A stretch of DNA of 64,000 nt from Laspinema olomoucense D3b (lineage in GTDB: Bacteria > Cyanobacteriota > Cyanobacteriia > Cyanobacteriales > Laspinemataceae). This document shows, piece after piece, positions 54,589 to 63,541 of this stretch. The stretch spans positions 1-64,000 of the forward strand of contig NZ_JAMXFA010000029.1 in assembly GCF_025370785.1 (NCBI RefSeq), in the 5' to 3' direction. Both the position numbers and the translations under genes were made by a program. Numbering within the stretch: the first letter of the stretch is position 1; every line of letters begins with the position of its first letter. The notes beneath the pieces were generated by a model. It ran no database searches and was not told the origin of the DNA. It saw only the letters and a program-made list of their open reading frames with translations.

Positions 54589-55122
54589 ATGTTGTCTCCT
54601 GATTCTGCTATGCGACGAGTCTTTTTAGGAATAGCTGTTACCGGATTGCTGATTACCGCCATGCCCATGCCGCCAAGTTGGGCATTCCGGTGTTCGGGTT
54701 TAACGGTTTTTGGTGGGGTTAAGCGAGAGTACGAACTCAAATATTGCGTGCAAAGTGGCCGGGAAGATAGCTGGGACCGCTATTGGCTAAAAATTCCCAA
54801 GGAAAAAGTCAGCTTGGCTATTTCTGAGTTGCGGATTAACTATCCCGAAAGCTACCGAGGCGAATTCAACGAAGAGCGAATCGAAGTCACAGTGAATGGG
54901 GACAAGATTGAATTAGACGAGGCATTGTGGGATCGGGATAATCGCTTTATTCAAATTTATCCAACGGAAGCCATTCCTGCGAATTCAGATGTGGAAGTGG
55001 TTTTATCCAATGTCCGCAACCCCAACTTTGGAGGAATGTTTAATTTTAATGCCCTGGTAGTGACTCGCGGAGGTCCTCCGATTCCGGAATATATTGGGAC
55101 TTGGGTTTTAGCAATTGACTAA
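54589..55122 (+). CDS. DUF2808 domain-containing exported protein
   Basis: A protein of about 177 residues with an N-terminal signal peptide (RRVFLGIAVTGLLITA, cleavage likely after SWA). The rest is the beta-rich DUF2808 domain (WDRYWLKIPKEKVSLAISELRI, NEERIEVTVNGDKIELDEA, ENT-type strands to NFNALVVTRGGPP). The family is cyanobacterial, located in the periplasm or thylakoid lumen, and has no known function. A GTG 21 bases upstream is an alternative start. It precedes rpmH by about 280 bp. Confidence 0.85.
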   Translation: MLSPDSAMRRVFLGIAVTGLLITAMPMPPSWAFRCSGLTVFGGVKREYELKYCVQSGREDSWDRYWLKIPKEKVSLAISELRINYPESYRGEFNEERIEVTVNGDKIELDEALWDRDNRFIQIYPTEAIPANSDVEVVLSNVRNPNFGGMFNFNALVVTRGGPPIPEYIGTWVLAID

Positions 55123-55402
55123 GCCCCCTCCACCCACACCGAGGGGACTCATGGCAACGAGGGAACGTCAAAGGTTTTGGCGTTCCCTTTCATTTTGAAG
55201 CAGACTCTGGTCCCCTCGGCTTCGTCCCACTCTGTGGGACAATCTCACCAAGAGACCTCTCCCCCAACGGGGGCTTAGGTCCGATTCCCCTAACAGCTCA
55301 AAAAATTGAGGGGTCCAGCGGTTTTAAGTCCAAAGTCATGATATTATAAAAATTTGTGATTTTTTTTGAAAGTTTAGAGTCGCAACCTAGGAGTTATTCG
55401 TT

Positions 55403-55540
55403 ATGACACAGCGCACCCTACATGGCACAAGCCGTAAAAGAAAGAGAGTTTCAGGGTTTAGAGTTCGGATGAGAACGGCCAATGGTCGCCGAGTGATTAA
55501 ATCCCGTCGGAACAAGGGACGTTATCGGTTAGCCGTGTAG
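55403..55540 (+). CDS. rpmH: Ribosomal protein L34 (bL34)
   Basis: A 45-residue strongly basic protein, [20 protein letters not shown] through [22 protein letters not shown], the universally conserved bL34 pattern. It is the first gene of the rpmH-rnpA cluster. GGAG sits about ten bases before the ATG. rnpA begins 160 bp further on. Confidence 0.98.
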   Translation: MTQRTLHGTSRKRKRVSGFRVRMRTANGRRVIKSRRNKGRYRLAV

Positions 55541-55701
55541 TCGGGTTCTCCACAAAAATGGAGTCAAACCCTCAGCAGGACGAAACCGTTCCCGGTGCGA
55601 TCGGTGGCAGAATGAACCCAATTGCCACCGTTAGACCTCCACGTTCCAAGAGAGCGAGACAGAGGTAGAACCGGACTCGGGGGCGATCGCCTCCTCGGGG
55701 A

Positions 55702-56175
55702 ATGAGAATCACCCCAATCCTTCTGCATCCGGAAAAAAACACCGTGTTACCTGCATCGAATCGGTTAAAGCGCCCGAAAGAGTTTAGCGCTGTTTATCGC
55801 ACGGGAATCAGTCGCAAGACCACTCACCTGACCTTGAGAGCCAAACGGCGCAAAGGAGATTTGCCTGTGACGAAACAGCCTGATCTCAAGTCGGAGAACC
55901 CCGCTGAGGCGAAGTCGGCTGATTTGCCGACCCGCGTGGGAATTTCGATTAGCCTGAAAGTAAGTAAAAAAGCCGTGATTCGGAATCGAATCAAGCGGCA
56001 AATCCGCGCCGGATTGCGGGAATTTCTCCCCCGAATTTCCCGGGGGTGGGACCTAGTGTTAATCGTGCGTCCTTCAGCAGTAGAGTGCAATTATCGCCAA
56101 CTTCTGCAAGAATTAGAGCAGTTGTTGACACAAGCGGAGGTACTCAATGGCGATTCGCGAGGAAGTTTACTATGA
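55702..56175 (+). CDS. rnpA: Ribonuclease P protein component
   Basis: The protein subunit of RNase P, which trims tRNA 5' ends. The core pattern is clear: KRPKEFSAVYRTGISRKTTHL, then the conserved central RVGISISLKVSKKAVIRNRIKRQIRAGLR with the RNR motif, and WDLVLIVRP. It has a 30-residue low-complexity insertion after THLTLRAKRRKG that standard RnpA lacks. A GTG at 55744 is an alternative start with a more usual N-terminus. The last 29 bases overlap the following PH-domain gene. Confidence 0.92.
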   Translation: MRITPILLHPEKNTVLPASNRLKRPKEFSAVYRTGISRKTTHLTLRAKRRKGDLPVTKQPDLKSENPAEAKSADLPTRVGISISLKVSKKAVIRNRIKRQIRAGLREFLPRISRGWDLVLIVRPSAVECNYRQLLQELEQLLTQAEVLNGDSRGSLL

Positions 56176-56542
56176 AGGGGGTCCTCATATTGGGGAACTA
56201 CTTGTGAACATCCTGTTAGGATTTACGGTGATTGCTTTACCGTTAACGGTTGGAGCAATCGTGCGGGCATTGTGGCTGCGCTACCGCATCACCAACCGCC
56301 GAATTTCTATCAACAGCGGCTGGATGGGAAGAGATCGCAGTGATATTATCTACTCGGAAATTGTCCAGGTAAAGACCGTAGCTCGGGGTTTCGGACTCTG
56401 GGGCGATATGGTATTCACCCTCAAAGACGGTTCTCGCTTAGAAATGCGGGGCGTTCCTAATTTTCGGGAAGCGTATGACTACATTTCGGACAAATTGTCC
56501 GCCAAAGCAAAACAGGCCAGTGGAGCCATTGGCAATCGTTAA
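56147..56542 (+). CDS. PH-domain (bPH2) membrane protein
   Basis: A 131-residue protein with one or two membrane helices at about 18-45 (LLVNILLGFTVIALPLTVGAIVRAL). They are followed by a bacterial PH-like domain (about 48-125) with YRITNRRISINSGWMGRDRSDI, WGDMVFTLKDGSRLEMRGVPN. The gene starts inside the rnpA end and is likely translated by coupling. In cyanobacteria this gene is a fixed member of the rpmH-rnpA-yidC cluster, but its role is unknown. Confidence 0.85.
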   Translation: MAIREEVYYEGGPHIGELLVNILLGFTVIALPLTVGAIVRALWLRYRITNRRISINSGWMGRDRSDIIYSEIVQVKTVARGFGLWGDMVFTLKDGSRLEMRGVPNFREAYDYISDKLSAKAKQASGAIGNR

Positions 56543-56739
56543 CAAAGCGAACCTAGGCAGTAGTAGCAAAGAGCGTACCCTCAAACCATCAAAATGGGCG
56601 GCGATCGCCCCTACTGCCCCCCTGTTCCCTCAAGCCCTCAACCCAAGGGCCAACCATCAAACCTCTTAAACATGGTTAATATTTAAGCAAGGTTGTTATA
56701 CACAAAAAATCTTCCCACCGCATAGGTTGACATAAAAGA

Positions 56740-57885
56740 ATGGACTTTGGAGTCGGATTTCTTTCCAATAACGTCATGCTGCCGATCCTGGACTTCTTCT
56801 ACGGGATCGTGCCGAGCTATGGTCTGGCAATTGTAGCCCTGACCCTCGTGATCCGCTTTGCACTGTATCCCTTGAGTGCTGGCTCAATTCGCAGTATGCG
56901 AAGAATGCGAGTCGCCCAACCCGTCATGCAAAAGCGGGTCAAAGAAATTCAAGAACGCTACAAAGAAGAACCTGCAAAACAGCAGGAAGAAATGAGCAAG
57001 GTTTACAAAGAATTTGGCAATCCCTTGTCCGGCTGCTTGCCAGTCGTCCTGCAAATGCCAGTTCTGTTTGCCTTGTTCGCCACCTTACGGGGTTCACCCT
57101 TCTCGGATATCAATTACAACGTCAACGTTGAAATTTTTCCCAGTGAACAGGTTGAACGAATCATTCCCCAGGCATTCGCCACCCCCCAGCAAAATATTTA
57201 TTTCTCCGATGGACAACACGCCCCCATCGTGGCGTTACTCCCCTCCGGCAATAAATTAACCGTCGGCGAAAAAACCCAACTAGAATTTCAGTCCGTTGAG
57301 GGCAAACCCTTAAAGGAATTACTCGCCCAGAATCCCAATACGGAATTGTCTCCCCGGTGGCAAGTCACCTCCGGAGAAGACCGCCTGCGGATTAATGAAG
57401 ATGGCACCATAGAAGCCCTCCAGCCTGGAGAAGCCACCATTCAGGCCACCTTACCGGGTCTGGCGGCTAATAAAGGATTTCTGTTCATCGAAGCCCTGGG
57501 TCGCGTCGGTGCTGTGGATCCCGAAGGCAATATCCACTGGGATATCGTGGGTATGGTGCTATTCTTTGGGATTAGTTTGTACGTGAACCAATTGCTTTCG
57601 GGACAAAGTGGCCCTGGTGCCAACGATAACCCGCAGCAGTCCACAGTCAACAAACTGACCCCAGTGATTTTCTCGGGAATGTTTTTGTTCTTCCCCCTGC
57701 CTGCTGGGGTGTTGATGTACATGGTAATTGCGAACATCTTTCAGACAGCGCAAACCTTTATTCTCTCCCGCGAACCCCTGCCTGAAAATCTTCAGAAACT
57801 GGTGGAAGCCCAGGAAAAAACTGCAAGTGGCAAGGGCCGCGAAACACTTCCCTTTGAACCCGGACGTCCCAAGAAAAAAGCCTAA
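56740..57885 (+). CDS. yidC: Membrane protein insertase YidC/Alb3
   Basis: A 381-residue Oxa1/YidC/Alb3-family insertase that integrates proteins, including light-harvesting and photosystem subunits, into the plasma and thylakoid membranes. The first helix ([26 protein letters not shown]) and the Arg-bearing hairpin ([28 protein letters not shown]) are standard. Between helices 2 and 3 lies an extra luminal segment (about 120-260) whose second half (about 165-250) reads like a Big2-type Ig domain ([15 protein letters not shown]...[18 protein letters not shown]). The last helices and [19 protein letters not shown] follow. The khpB start overlaps its stop. Confidence 0.95.
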   Translation: MDFGVGFLSNNVMLPILDFFYGIVPSYGLAIVALTLVIRFALYPLSAGSIRSMRRMRVAQPVMQKRVKEIQERYKEEPAKQQEEMSKVYKEFGNPLSGCLPVVLQMPVLFALFATLRGSPFSDINYNVNVEIFPSEQVERIIPQAFATPQQNIYFSDGQHAPIVALLPSGNKLTVGEKTQLEFQSVEGKPLKELLAQNPNTELSPRWQVTSGEDRLRINEDGTIEALQPGEATIQATLPGLAANKGFLFIEALGRVGAVDPEGNIHWDIVGMVLFFGISLYVNQLLSGQSGPGANDNPQQSTVNKLTPVIFSGMFLFFPLPAGVLMYMVIANIFQTAQTFILSREPLPENLQKLVEAQEKTASGKGRETLPFEPGRPKKKA

Positions 57886-58376
57886 TGGTATCCCCAACCC
57901 AAAGTCCAATGCAACGAGGTCAGCAGTGGATTGAACAACTGCTGAAATTATTGCGAATTGACAGTTCAGTCACAACGCAGGAGCAAGAAGATAGCTTTTG
58001 GTTGACCATCGATGAGAAAAATTTGACCCCAGAACAAATTGAAATTCTGACGGGTCCTAATGGACAGGTTCTGGATGCGATTCAGTATCTGGCGAACACG
58101 ACTCTCAATATCGCCCAGCCCACCGATGTCCAAGCCTCCTATACGATCGAGCTGAATCAGTACCGGGTACGCCGAGAGGAGGTACTCCGGGAGATGGTGG
58201 CTAAAGCGGTCCAAACGGTTCAGGAGACTGGGGAAGCCTATGAAATGAAGGGGCTTTCTTCTGCGGAACGACGGCAGGTTCATAACTTACTCAAGGACTA
58301 TGAGGACCTGGAATCCTTCAGTCGCGGACAAGAACCCGACCGACGACTGGTGGTGCATCGGCGCGAAACGGTGTAA
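57885..58376 (+). CDS. khpB: KhpB/Jag-type RNA-binding protein (R3H)
   Basis: A 163-residue cytoplasmic protein with a KH-like middle (ENLTPEQIEILTGPNGQVLDAIQYLANTTL) and a C-terminal R3H domain (MKGLSSAERRQVHNLLKDYEDLESFSRGQEPDRRLVVHRRE). KhpB pairs with KhpA to bind RNA, and with YidC it forms a conserved gene pair. Start and yidC stop overlap at TAATG, indicating coupled translation. The Jag N-terminal domain of the longest homologues is absent. Confidence 0.9.
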   Translation: MVSPTQSPMQRGQQWIEQLLKLLRIDSSVTTQEQEDSFWLTIDEKNLTPEQIEILTGPNGQVLDAIQYLANTTLNIAQPTDVQASYTIELNQYRVRREEVLREMVAKAVQTVQETGEAYEMKGLSSAERRQVHNLLKDYEDLESFSRGQEPDRRLVVHRRETV

Positions 58377-58528
58377 AAAACTGAGCGCCTACCGCAAGGC
58401 TCTTCGCACCCGCCCGATCGCCCTTGAGGAGTGAGGGAAATGCCCCTGGTGAAGGGGGGTTTCCCAACCCACGGGTTAACCCCTTGATTCACTACGATGA
58501 AATTACTTTCCCTCTGAGGGTTACCAGA

Positions 58529-59044
58529 ATGCTGGAAGCAATTTATATTCCTCGGTTAGCCAAAGCCCACGAACAAACGGAAACCTTTGAGTTTCAGCAG
58601 TTCATTCAGGATTTAGAAACGTTGACCCCAGTGCGGGGACGAATCCAGGTTAGACATGGGGGCAACTTTTTAGAGGTGAGGGCCCAAGTGGAAACCATTG
58701 TTACCCTCACTTGTTATCGATGCTTGCAACAGTACAACCATCGGCTTAAAATCGAGCCAACGGAAATTATCTGTCTGAATGATACGGGAAATAGTCCGGA
58801 TGATGGACCCCTGGAACGAGAAATTGCCCTGGAAGAGTTAGTGGAAACGCTCTCCTCTCAAGGCACCTTTGACCCGGAAGCCTGGTTGTATGAACAGATT
58901 TGTTTGGAAATTCCCTCCCGCAAGCTGTGCGATGAGGATTGTCCGGGGATTGAGTTTTCCCCAAGCCAGGGTAGCCCTCTGTCTGTGGCCGATCGCCGCT
59001 GGGCTGCGGCCTTAGAACAACTGAAAAAACAACTGCCAAGCTAG
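58529..59044 (+). CDS. YceD-family (DUF177) zinc-binding protein
   Basis: A 171-residue protein of the YceD/DUF177 family: MLEAIYIPRLAKAHEQTET N-terminus, VRAQVETIVTLTCYRCLQQYNHRL with a CxxC pair, and a C-terminal ICLEIPSRKLCDEDCPGI with two further cysteines. The frame extends upstream to 58424, but GAGGG eight bases before the internal ATG marks the true start. Bacterial YceD affects 23S rRNA accumulation and plant relatives are needed for ribosome assembly, so a role in ribosome biogenesis is plausible. It is 150 bp after khpB. Confidence 0.88.
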   Translation: MLEAIYIPRLAKAHEQTETFEFQQFIQDLETLTPVRGRIQVRHGGNFLEVRAQVETIVTLTCYRCLQQYNHRLKIEPTEIICLNDTGNSPDDGPLEREIALEELVETLSSQGTFDPEAWLYEQICLEIPSRKLCDEDCPGIEFSPSQGSPLSVADRRWAAALEQLKKQLPS

Positions 59045-59119
59045 TTAACCGTTTTTGGATGGCAGGATGTCAAGCGGTCCAAAATCATGAGAACATCCTA
59101 CTCCAAAATTTAACCGGCT

Positions 59120-60646
59120 ATGACATTCAATGAAGAGTTTAAGCTATTCCTGCGAGCCAGATATCCGTTAATTTACATTCCCACGCGAGAAGAAGAACGA
59201 GTTGAGGCGGCGATCGCCCATTGTGCCCAGGAACTCGGTAATCGTGCTGTCTATATCTGGGATTTTGTTGATGGTTACCAGGGCAATCCCAACGATACCG
59301 GGTTCGGTCGCCGCAACCCCCTCCAAGCCTTAGAATTTGTGGAAAAATTGCCCGCCTCTGCACCGGCAATTTTTATTTTGCGTGATTTTCACCGCTTTTT
59401 AGAGGATATTTCCGTTTCCCGAAAACTCCGAAATCTCTCCCGAACCCTCAAATCTCAGCCCAAAAATATTGCCATTATTTCCCCAGGTATTGCCATTCCC
59501 GAAGACCTCAGCGAAGCCCTAACGGTATTAGAATTTCCCCTCCCCAATGCCCCAGAAATTAAAGGGGAAGTCGAACGGTTACTTTCGGCAACGGGACATC
59601 CTTTAGAGGGAAAATTTTTAGATGAAATCGTGCGATCGTGCCAGGGTCTTTCCATCGATCGCATTCGCCGTGTCTTAGCTAAGGCGATCGCCACCCACGG
59701 ACAACTTCAACCCGATGATGTTGAACTCATTCTCGAAGAAAAACGCACCATCATCCGCCAAACCCAAATCCTGGAATTCTACCCCGCCACGGAACAAATC
59801 TCCGATATCGGCGGCCTCGATAACCTTAAAGACTGGCTGATCCGTCGGGGCGGGGCCTTCTCCGAACGGGCGCGCCAATATGGCTTACCCCATCCCCGAG
59901 GATTGCTTCTCGTGGGCATCCAAGGCACGGGCAAATCCCTCACCGCCAAAGCCATTTCCCATCATTGGCACCTTCCCCTCCTCCGCCTGGATGTGGGAAG
60001 ACTCTTTGGCGGATTAGTCGGGGAATCCGAATCGCGCACCCGCCAAATGATTCAACTGGCTGAAGCCCTGGCCCCCTGCGTCCTCTGGATTGATGAAATT
60101 GACAAAGCCTTTGGCGGATTAGACAGTAAAGGAGATGCCGGGACCACCAGTCGCGTCTTTGGCACCTTTATTACCTGGTTAGCGGAAAAAACCTCCCCAG
60201 TTTTTGTCGTTGCTACCGCTAATAATATCCAGTCCTTGCCCCCAGAGATGCTCCGCAAAGGCCGATTTGATGAAATTTTCTTCGTCGGATTGCCTGCCCA
60301 AGAAGAACGAAACGCCATTTTTACGGTACACTTGTCCCGATTGCGACCTCATAATCTGAAAAGCTATGATATTGAACGGCTGGCTTACGAAACTCCTGAT
60401 TTTTCCGGGGCCGAAATCGAACAAGCGTTGATCGAAGCGATGCATATTGGATTTAGTCAAAACCGCGACTTTGCCACGGATGATATTCTAGAAGCCGCCA
60501 GTCAAATCGTTCCCCTCGCCCGTACCGCCTCAGAGCAAATCCAGGTTTTAAAAGATTGGGCGGCGGCAGGAAAAGCTCGTCTTGCTTCCAGATACAGTAC
60601 ATTAAATAGTCGGATGCAACGTCAACTGCAACAGCCTGAATCCTAA
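59120..60646 (+). CDS. ycf46: Ycf46-type AAA+ ATPase
   Basis: A 508-residue AAA+ protein. The N-terminal region (1-220) is specific to the Ycf46 family: LFLRARYPLIYIPTREEERVE and WDFVDGYQGNPND. The ATPase domain (about 230-420) has Walker A GIQGTGKS, Walker B CVLWIDEIDKAFGG, sensor 1 (VVATANNI) and an Arg finger region RKGRFDEIF. Ycf46 is found in algal plastids and cyanobacteria and has been tied to CO2 utilisation in Synechocystis. The molecular role is not settled. A short SH3 gene follows after 6 bp. Confidence 0.92.
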   Translation: MTFNEEFKLFLRARYPLIYIPTREEERVEAAIAHCAQELGNRAVYIWDFVDGYQGNPNDTGFGRRNPLQALEFVEKLPASAPAIFILRDFHRFLEDISVSRKLRNLSRTLKSQPKNIAIISPGIAIPEDLSEALTVLEFPLPNAPEIKGEVERLLSATGHPLEGKFLDEIVRSCQGLSIDRIRRVLAKAIATHGQLQPDDVELILEEKRTIIRQTQILEFYPATEQISDIGGLDNLKDWLIRRGGAFSERARQYGLPHPRGLLLVGIQGTGKSLTAKAISHHWHLPLLRLDVGRLFGGLVGESESRTRQMIQLAEALAPCVLWIDEIDKAFGGLDSKGDAGTTSRVFGTFITWLAEKTSPVFVVATANNIQSLPPEMLRKGRFDEIFFVGLPAQEERNAIFTVHLSRLRPHNLKSYDIERLAYETPDFSGAEIEQALIEAMHIGFSQNRDFATDDILEAASQIVPLARTASEQIQVLKDWAAAGKARLASRYSTLNSRMQRQLQQPES

Positions 60647-60652
60647 GAATTT

Positions 60653-61096
60653 ATGCGGAGTCTTGCCAGTTTAGTCCAGTTTATCCTCGGTTTTACTTTG
60701 GCGCTGATCATCCTCGCGGGTGGGAGTGTCGCCGCAGCGCTGTATTTCGTCACGAAATTAACCGCACTGCCTGCCAGACCGAGTTTCACGAATGATCAGC
60801 CAGCGGTTACAGCAACCCAGGCGGGAAATTCCAAAGGGGCAGCCACCAGTGAAAAGTCTGGGAATGCTCCTGCGGCGCTTCCTGCTAATGCTTACCGTGC
60901 CAAGGTAATTTGGCCCGATGGCTTGATTTTGCGCGATCGCCCCGGTTATGAAGCCAACTCCATTGGCGGACTCGATTTTAACGCCCAGGTGGTGGTTCTC
61001 GAAAAAACCTCGGATAACGAATGGGAGAAGATTCGCATCGAAGGCAGTGGTCAAGATGGATGGATTAAAGGTGGCAATACAGAACGCCTGAACTAA
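60653..61096 (+). CDS. Membrane-anchored SH3b-domain protein
   Basis: A 147-residue protein with an N-terminal membrane anchor (residues 7-32), an Ala/Asn/Lys-rich linker (about 40-78) and a C-terminal bacterial SH3-like domain (AKVIWPDGLILRDRPGYEANSIGGLDFNAQV, then WEKIRIEGSGQDGWIKGG). It should be exported with the domain in the periplasm, perhaps in contact with the cell wall. Transcribed six bases after ycf46, it is likely in the same operon. No function can be assigned. Confidence 0.78.
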   Translation: MRSLASLVQFILGFTLALIILAGGSVAAALYFVTKLTALPARPSFTNDQPAVTATQAGNSKGAATSEKSGNAPAALPANAYRAKVIWPDGLILRDRPGYEANSIGGLDFNAQVVVLEKTSDNEWEKIRIEGSGQDGWIKGGNTERLN

Positions 61097-61454
61097 CCGC
61101 CCCTAACCCGAGTTGACGGATCTGAACCTAAATATTGAACGCGACCCCCAGGGGAGCGCTTACTTTTGGCTGTTTTTATGACTGGCAAGAACACCTACAG
61201 CGTTAGCGCGCCTCTACTCTGGGGGTACAGCAACGGTTAGAAACCGGGTTTTTTTACAAATTCTGTGCAATTGAACCCAATTGAGGCAAAAACCCGGTTG
61301 CTGGTCCCTGGGATCCCGAAGCCCGCCTATCAAAGTATTAAGAAATTTTGCAAACTAAGAAGAATAATTGCAATCTCTAGGGATTCGGTTTACCGGAAAA
61401 AATAAAGATGCTAGGGTTCCTATCAACTGGAAAATATTACCCTAGATAGCAAAG
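61097..61454. other. Intergenic region with inverted AACCGGGT repeat
   Basis: About 360 bp. It contains the inverted repeat 61242-61299, and AT-rich sequence before 61455 that should hold the promoter for the small membrane protein. No gene is seen. Confidence 0.45.
61242..61299. repeat. AACCGGGTTTTT inverted repeat with nested hairpin
   Basis: AACCGGGTTTTT (61242-61253) is complementary to AAAAACCCGGTT (61288-61299). Inside lies CAATT (61268-61272) / AATTG (61279-61283). It belongs to the dispersed AAACCGGGTTT family of this window. Confidence 0.8.
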
Positions 61455-61631
61455 ATGGATAACAAAAATTCCAATCAAGACCTCGCCACTGCTGCGGTTA
61501 CGGCAGCTTTGGGAGCCGGTGTTGTTACTTCATTTGCGGTGAGCCAAGGTCAAAATCCATTGGTGGCGTTAGGAATTACGGGGTTTGCTGTGGTTGCTGC
61601 ATTATTGATTGATCGCTTGGGTTTGATTTGA
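61455..61631 (+). CDS. 58-residue hydrophobic protein coupled to RecA-like gene
   Basis: A short gene of about 58 codons beginning MDNKNSNQDLATAAVTAALG, then two hydrophobic stretches (AAVTAALGAGVVTSFAV and PLVALGITGFAVVAALLI) split by SQGQN, and ending DRLGLI. It is likely a two-helix membrane hairpin. I do not recognise the family. The stop TGA overlaps the TTG start of the RecA-like gene, so the two are probably translated together. The 5' coordinate is uncertain by one base. Confidence 0.55.
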   Translation: MDNKNSNQDLATAAVTAALGAGVVTSFAVSQGQNPLVALGITGFAVVAALLIDRLGLI

Positions 61632-62536
61632 CTGATGTAACCCGCCAGATGGAGAAGTTTGGGACGGGGGCGCTGACTTTAGATGTAGCGTTAGGTGGCG
61701 GATTACCAAAGGGACGGGCGATCGAGATTTTTGGACCGGAAAGTGTGGGAAAAACTACTGTGGCCCTCCATGCGATCGCCCAACTGCAAAAAACCGGCGG
61801 AATTGCCGCCTTTATCGATGCAGAACACGCCCTGGATCCTTCTTATGCAGGGAAAATAGGGGTTGATATTGACCGCCTGCTGGTTTCGCAACCGGATACG
61901 GGAGAGATGGCCCTAGAGATTAGCGATCGCTTAGTGAGGTCAGCAGGGGTGGATTTAGTGGCGATCGACTCTGTAGCTGCCTTGGTCCCAGAAGCGGAAA
62001 TTGCTGGAGCAATGGGAGAGACAGCCTCCAGTTTACAAGCGCAATTGATGAGTTACTGGTTGCGAAAAATTACCCACAATATGCGGCGATCGGACTGTGC
62101 CGTAATTTTCCTCAACCAACTGCGCCACAGTTTCTATTCCATTGCCGGACCCGAAACCACCGCAGGCGGAGATTCCCTGAAATTTTATGCCTCAGTTCGT
62201 ATCGATATGCGATCGATTCAAGTCCTCAGCAAGGGGTTAGAAGACTATGGAATTCGAGTGCAAGCCAAAGTCGTCAAAAATAAGGTCGCCCCACCGTTTG
62301 AAGTGGGGGAATTTGATATTATTTTTGGGCAAGGGATTTCTCATTTAGGTTGTTTGTTTGATTTGGGGGAGAAACTCCGGTTAATTACCCGTAAAAGGTC
62401 GGGGTATCGCTATCAAGGGAAGGCGATCGGGCAGAGTCGAGAGGAGTGCCTGTGTTATCTGGAACGGGATTTAAAACTTTATGAACACCTGGAAAAAACG
62501 GTTCTGAAAGTCTTAAAACTTCGGGCAGATTCGTGA
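61628..62536 (+). CDS. Short RecA paralogue
   Basis: A 302-residue RecA-family ATPase. The core has Walker A GPESVGKT (36-43), the DAEHALDPSYA strand, Walker B VDLVAIDSVAALVPEAEI, and a DNA-binding L2-like loop with GPETTAGGDSLKFYASVRID. It differs from ordinary RecA (about 350 residues). The first 50 residues, including the helical N-terminal domain, are absent, and an in-frame TGA lies just upstream, so no longer form is possible. The NQLR..FYSIAGPETTAGG segment also differs from the canonical NQIREKIG/GG. The start is a TTG overlapping the previous stop. It is more likely a specialised paralogue than the housekeeping recA. Confidence 0.82.
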   Translation: MTDVTRQMEKFGTGALTLDVALGGGLPKGRAIEIFGPESVGKTTVALHAIAQLQKTGGIAAFIDAEHALDPSYAGKIGVDIDRLLVSQPDTGEMALEISDRLVRSAGVDLVAIDSVAALVPEAEIAGAMGETASSLQAQLMSYWLRKITHNMRRSDCAVIFLNQLRHSFYSIAGPETTAGGDSLKFYASVRIDMRSIQVLSKGLEDYGIRVQAKVVKNKVAPPFEVGEFDIIFGQGISHLGCLFDLGEKLRLITRKRSGYRYQGKAIGQSREECLCYLERDLKLYEHLEKTVLKVLKLRADS

Positions 62537-62591
62537 GTGAAGCGCTATAAACAGGAGTTTTGAAGGTTTTTCGAGGTCTAGGTCGGGATTA

Positions 62592-62640
62592 GGAGGCAGA
62601 GCCTCCCTTATGGCATTCCCAGGCAGAGCCTGGGAACGAG
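62592..62640. repeat. Dispersed twin-hairpin repeat (GGAGGCAGAGCCTCC / CCCAGGCAGAGCCTGGG)
   Basis: Two adjacent short palindromes, GGAGGCAGAGCCTCC and CCCAGGCAGAGCCTGGG, separated by a GGCATT spacer. The pattern, with GGCAGAGCC in both loops, is familiar to me from many cyanobacterial genomes as a dispersed miniature element. It lies between the RecA-like gene and msrA. Confidence 0.65.
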
Positions 62641-62705
62641 GAAAAGGGGGCTGATGCTACATTTCATGTAGCCGCATCCTGCATTCAGGGAGCGGTTTTT
62701 GTAGA

Positions 62706-63365
62706 CTAAACCGCTGAAGCAGTCATGCCAGGACAAGCCACATTTGTGCCGCCTAAACCACAATAGCCATTAGGATTTTTCGCCAGGTATTGCTGATGAT
62801 ATCCTTCGGCATAGTAGAATTCGGGGGCGTCGAGAATTTCGGTCGTAATTTCGCCATATCCTGCGGCAGCAAGTGCTTTTTGGTAGGCATTTTTGGAGGC
62901 TAAGGCTAACTCTTTGTGTTCGGGAGAATACACATAAATTCCTGAACGGTATTGAGTGCCCGTATCATTGCCTTGACGCATTCCTTGGGTAGGATTGTGG
63001 CTTTCCCAGAATACTTTGAGCAGGGTTTCAAAACTAATGACTTTGGGGTCGTACACGACTAACACCACTTCGTTATGACCCGTCATGCCGGTACAGACTT
63101 CTTGGTAGGTGGGGTTCGGGGTGATTCCGGCAGCGTAGCCTACGGCAGTGACGAAGACGCCTTCTTGTTGCCAAAATTTACGTTCGGCACCCCAAAAGCA
63201 GCCCATGCCGACGATGACTTGTTCCATGCCATCGGGAAAGGGGGGTTGGAGGGGATTGCCATTAACGAAGTGATTTGCGGGGACTGGAATGGGTTCCTGG
63301 CGTCCCGGTAAGGCTTTGTCTGGGGTGGGTAGGGTCAGTTTTTTGCCTAATCCAAATAGTCCCAT
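62706..63365 (-). CDS. msrA: Peptide methionine sulfoxide reductase MsrA
   Basis: A 219-residue enzyme reducing methionine-S-sulfoxide in proteins after oxidative damage. The catalytic motif [11 protein letters not shown] is present, followed by [20 protein letters not shown] and the [15 protein letters not shown] region. The C-terminal [23 protein letters not shown] has a further Cys that could serve as a resolving residue. The N-terminal 40 residues form a short extension before the core. No partner msrB or thioredoxin gene is adjacent. Confidence 0.95.
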   Translation of the reverse strand: MGLFGLGKKLTLPTPDKALPGRQEPIPVPANHFVNGNPLQPPFPDGMEQVIVGMGCFWGAERKFWQQEGVFVTAVGYAAGITPNPTYQEVCTGMTGHNEVVLVVYDPKVISFETLLKVFWESHNPTQGMRQGNDTGTQYRSGIYVYSPEHKELALASKNAYQKALAAAGYGEITTEILDAPEFYYAEGYHQQYLAKNPNGYCGLGGTNVACPGMTASAV

Positions 63366-63473
63366 GATGTTCTGACTCCGAATGATGAGTGATGTCTTTA
63401 CTTTTCTTAATAATAGCTAGAATTTGGGGGAGCGCGATCGCCTTGGGGGGTTGGCGGCCCTTGCAACCCACAG

Positions 63474-63513
63474 AAAAAGCGGCAGGAAGGGGTCGAATCC
63501 CTTCCCTGCCGCC
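63474..63513 (-). terminator. Intrinsic terminator of DUF4383 gene
   Basis: Read on the minus strand: a GC-rich stem (GCGGCAGGAAGG arm at 63479 on plus, pairing with the CCTGCCGC end near 63513) with a TCGAAT-type loop, followed by TTTTT. It lies about 30 bp past the stop. Confidence 0.85.
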
Positions 63514-63541
63514 AGTCAAAACCTGGGTTAGAGAGATTGCA

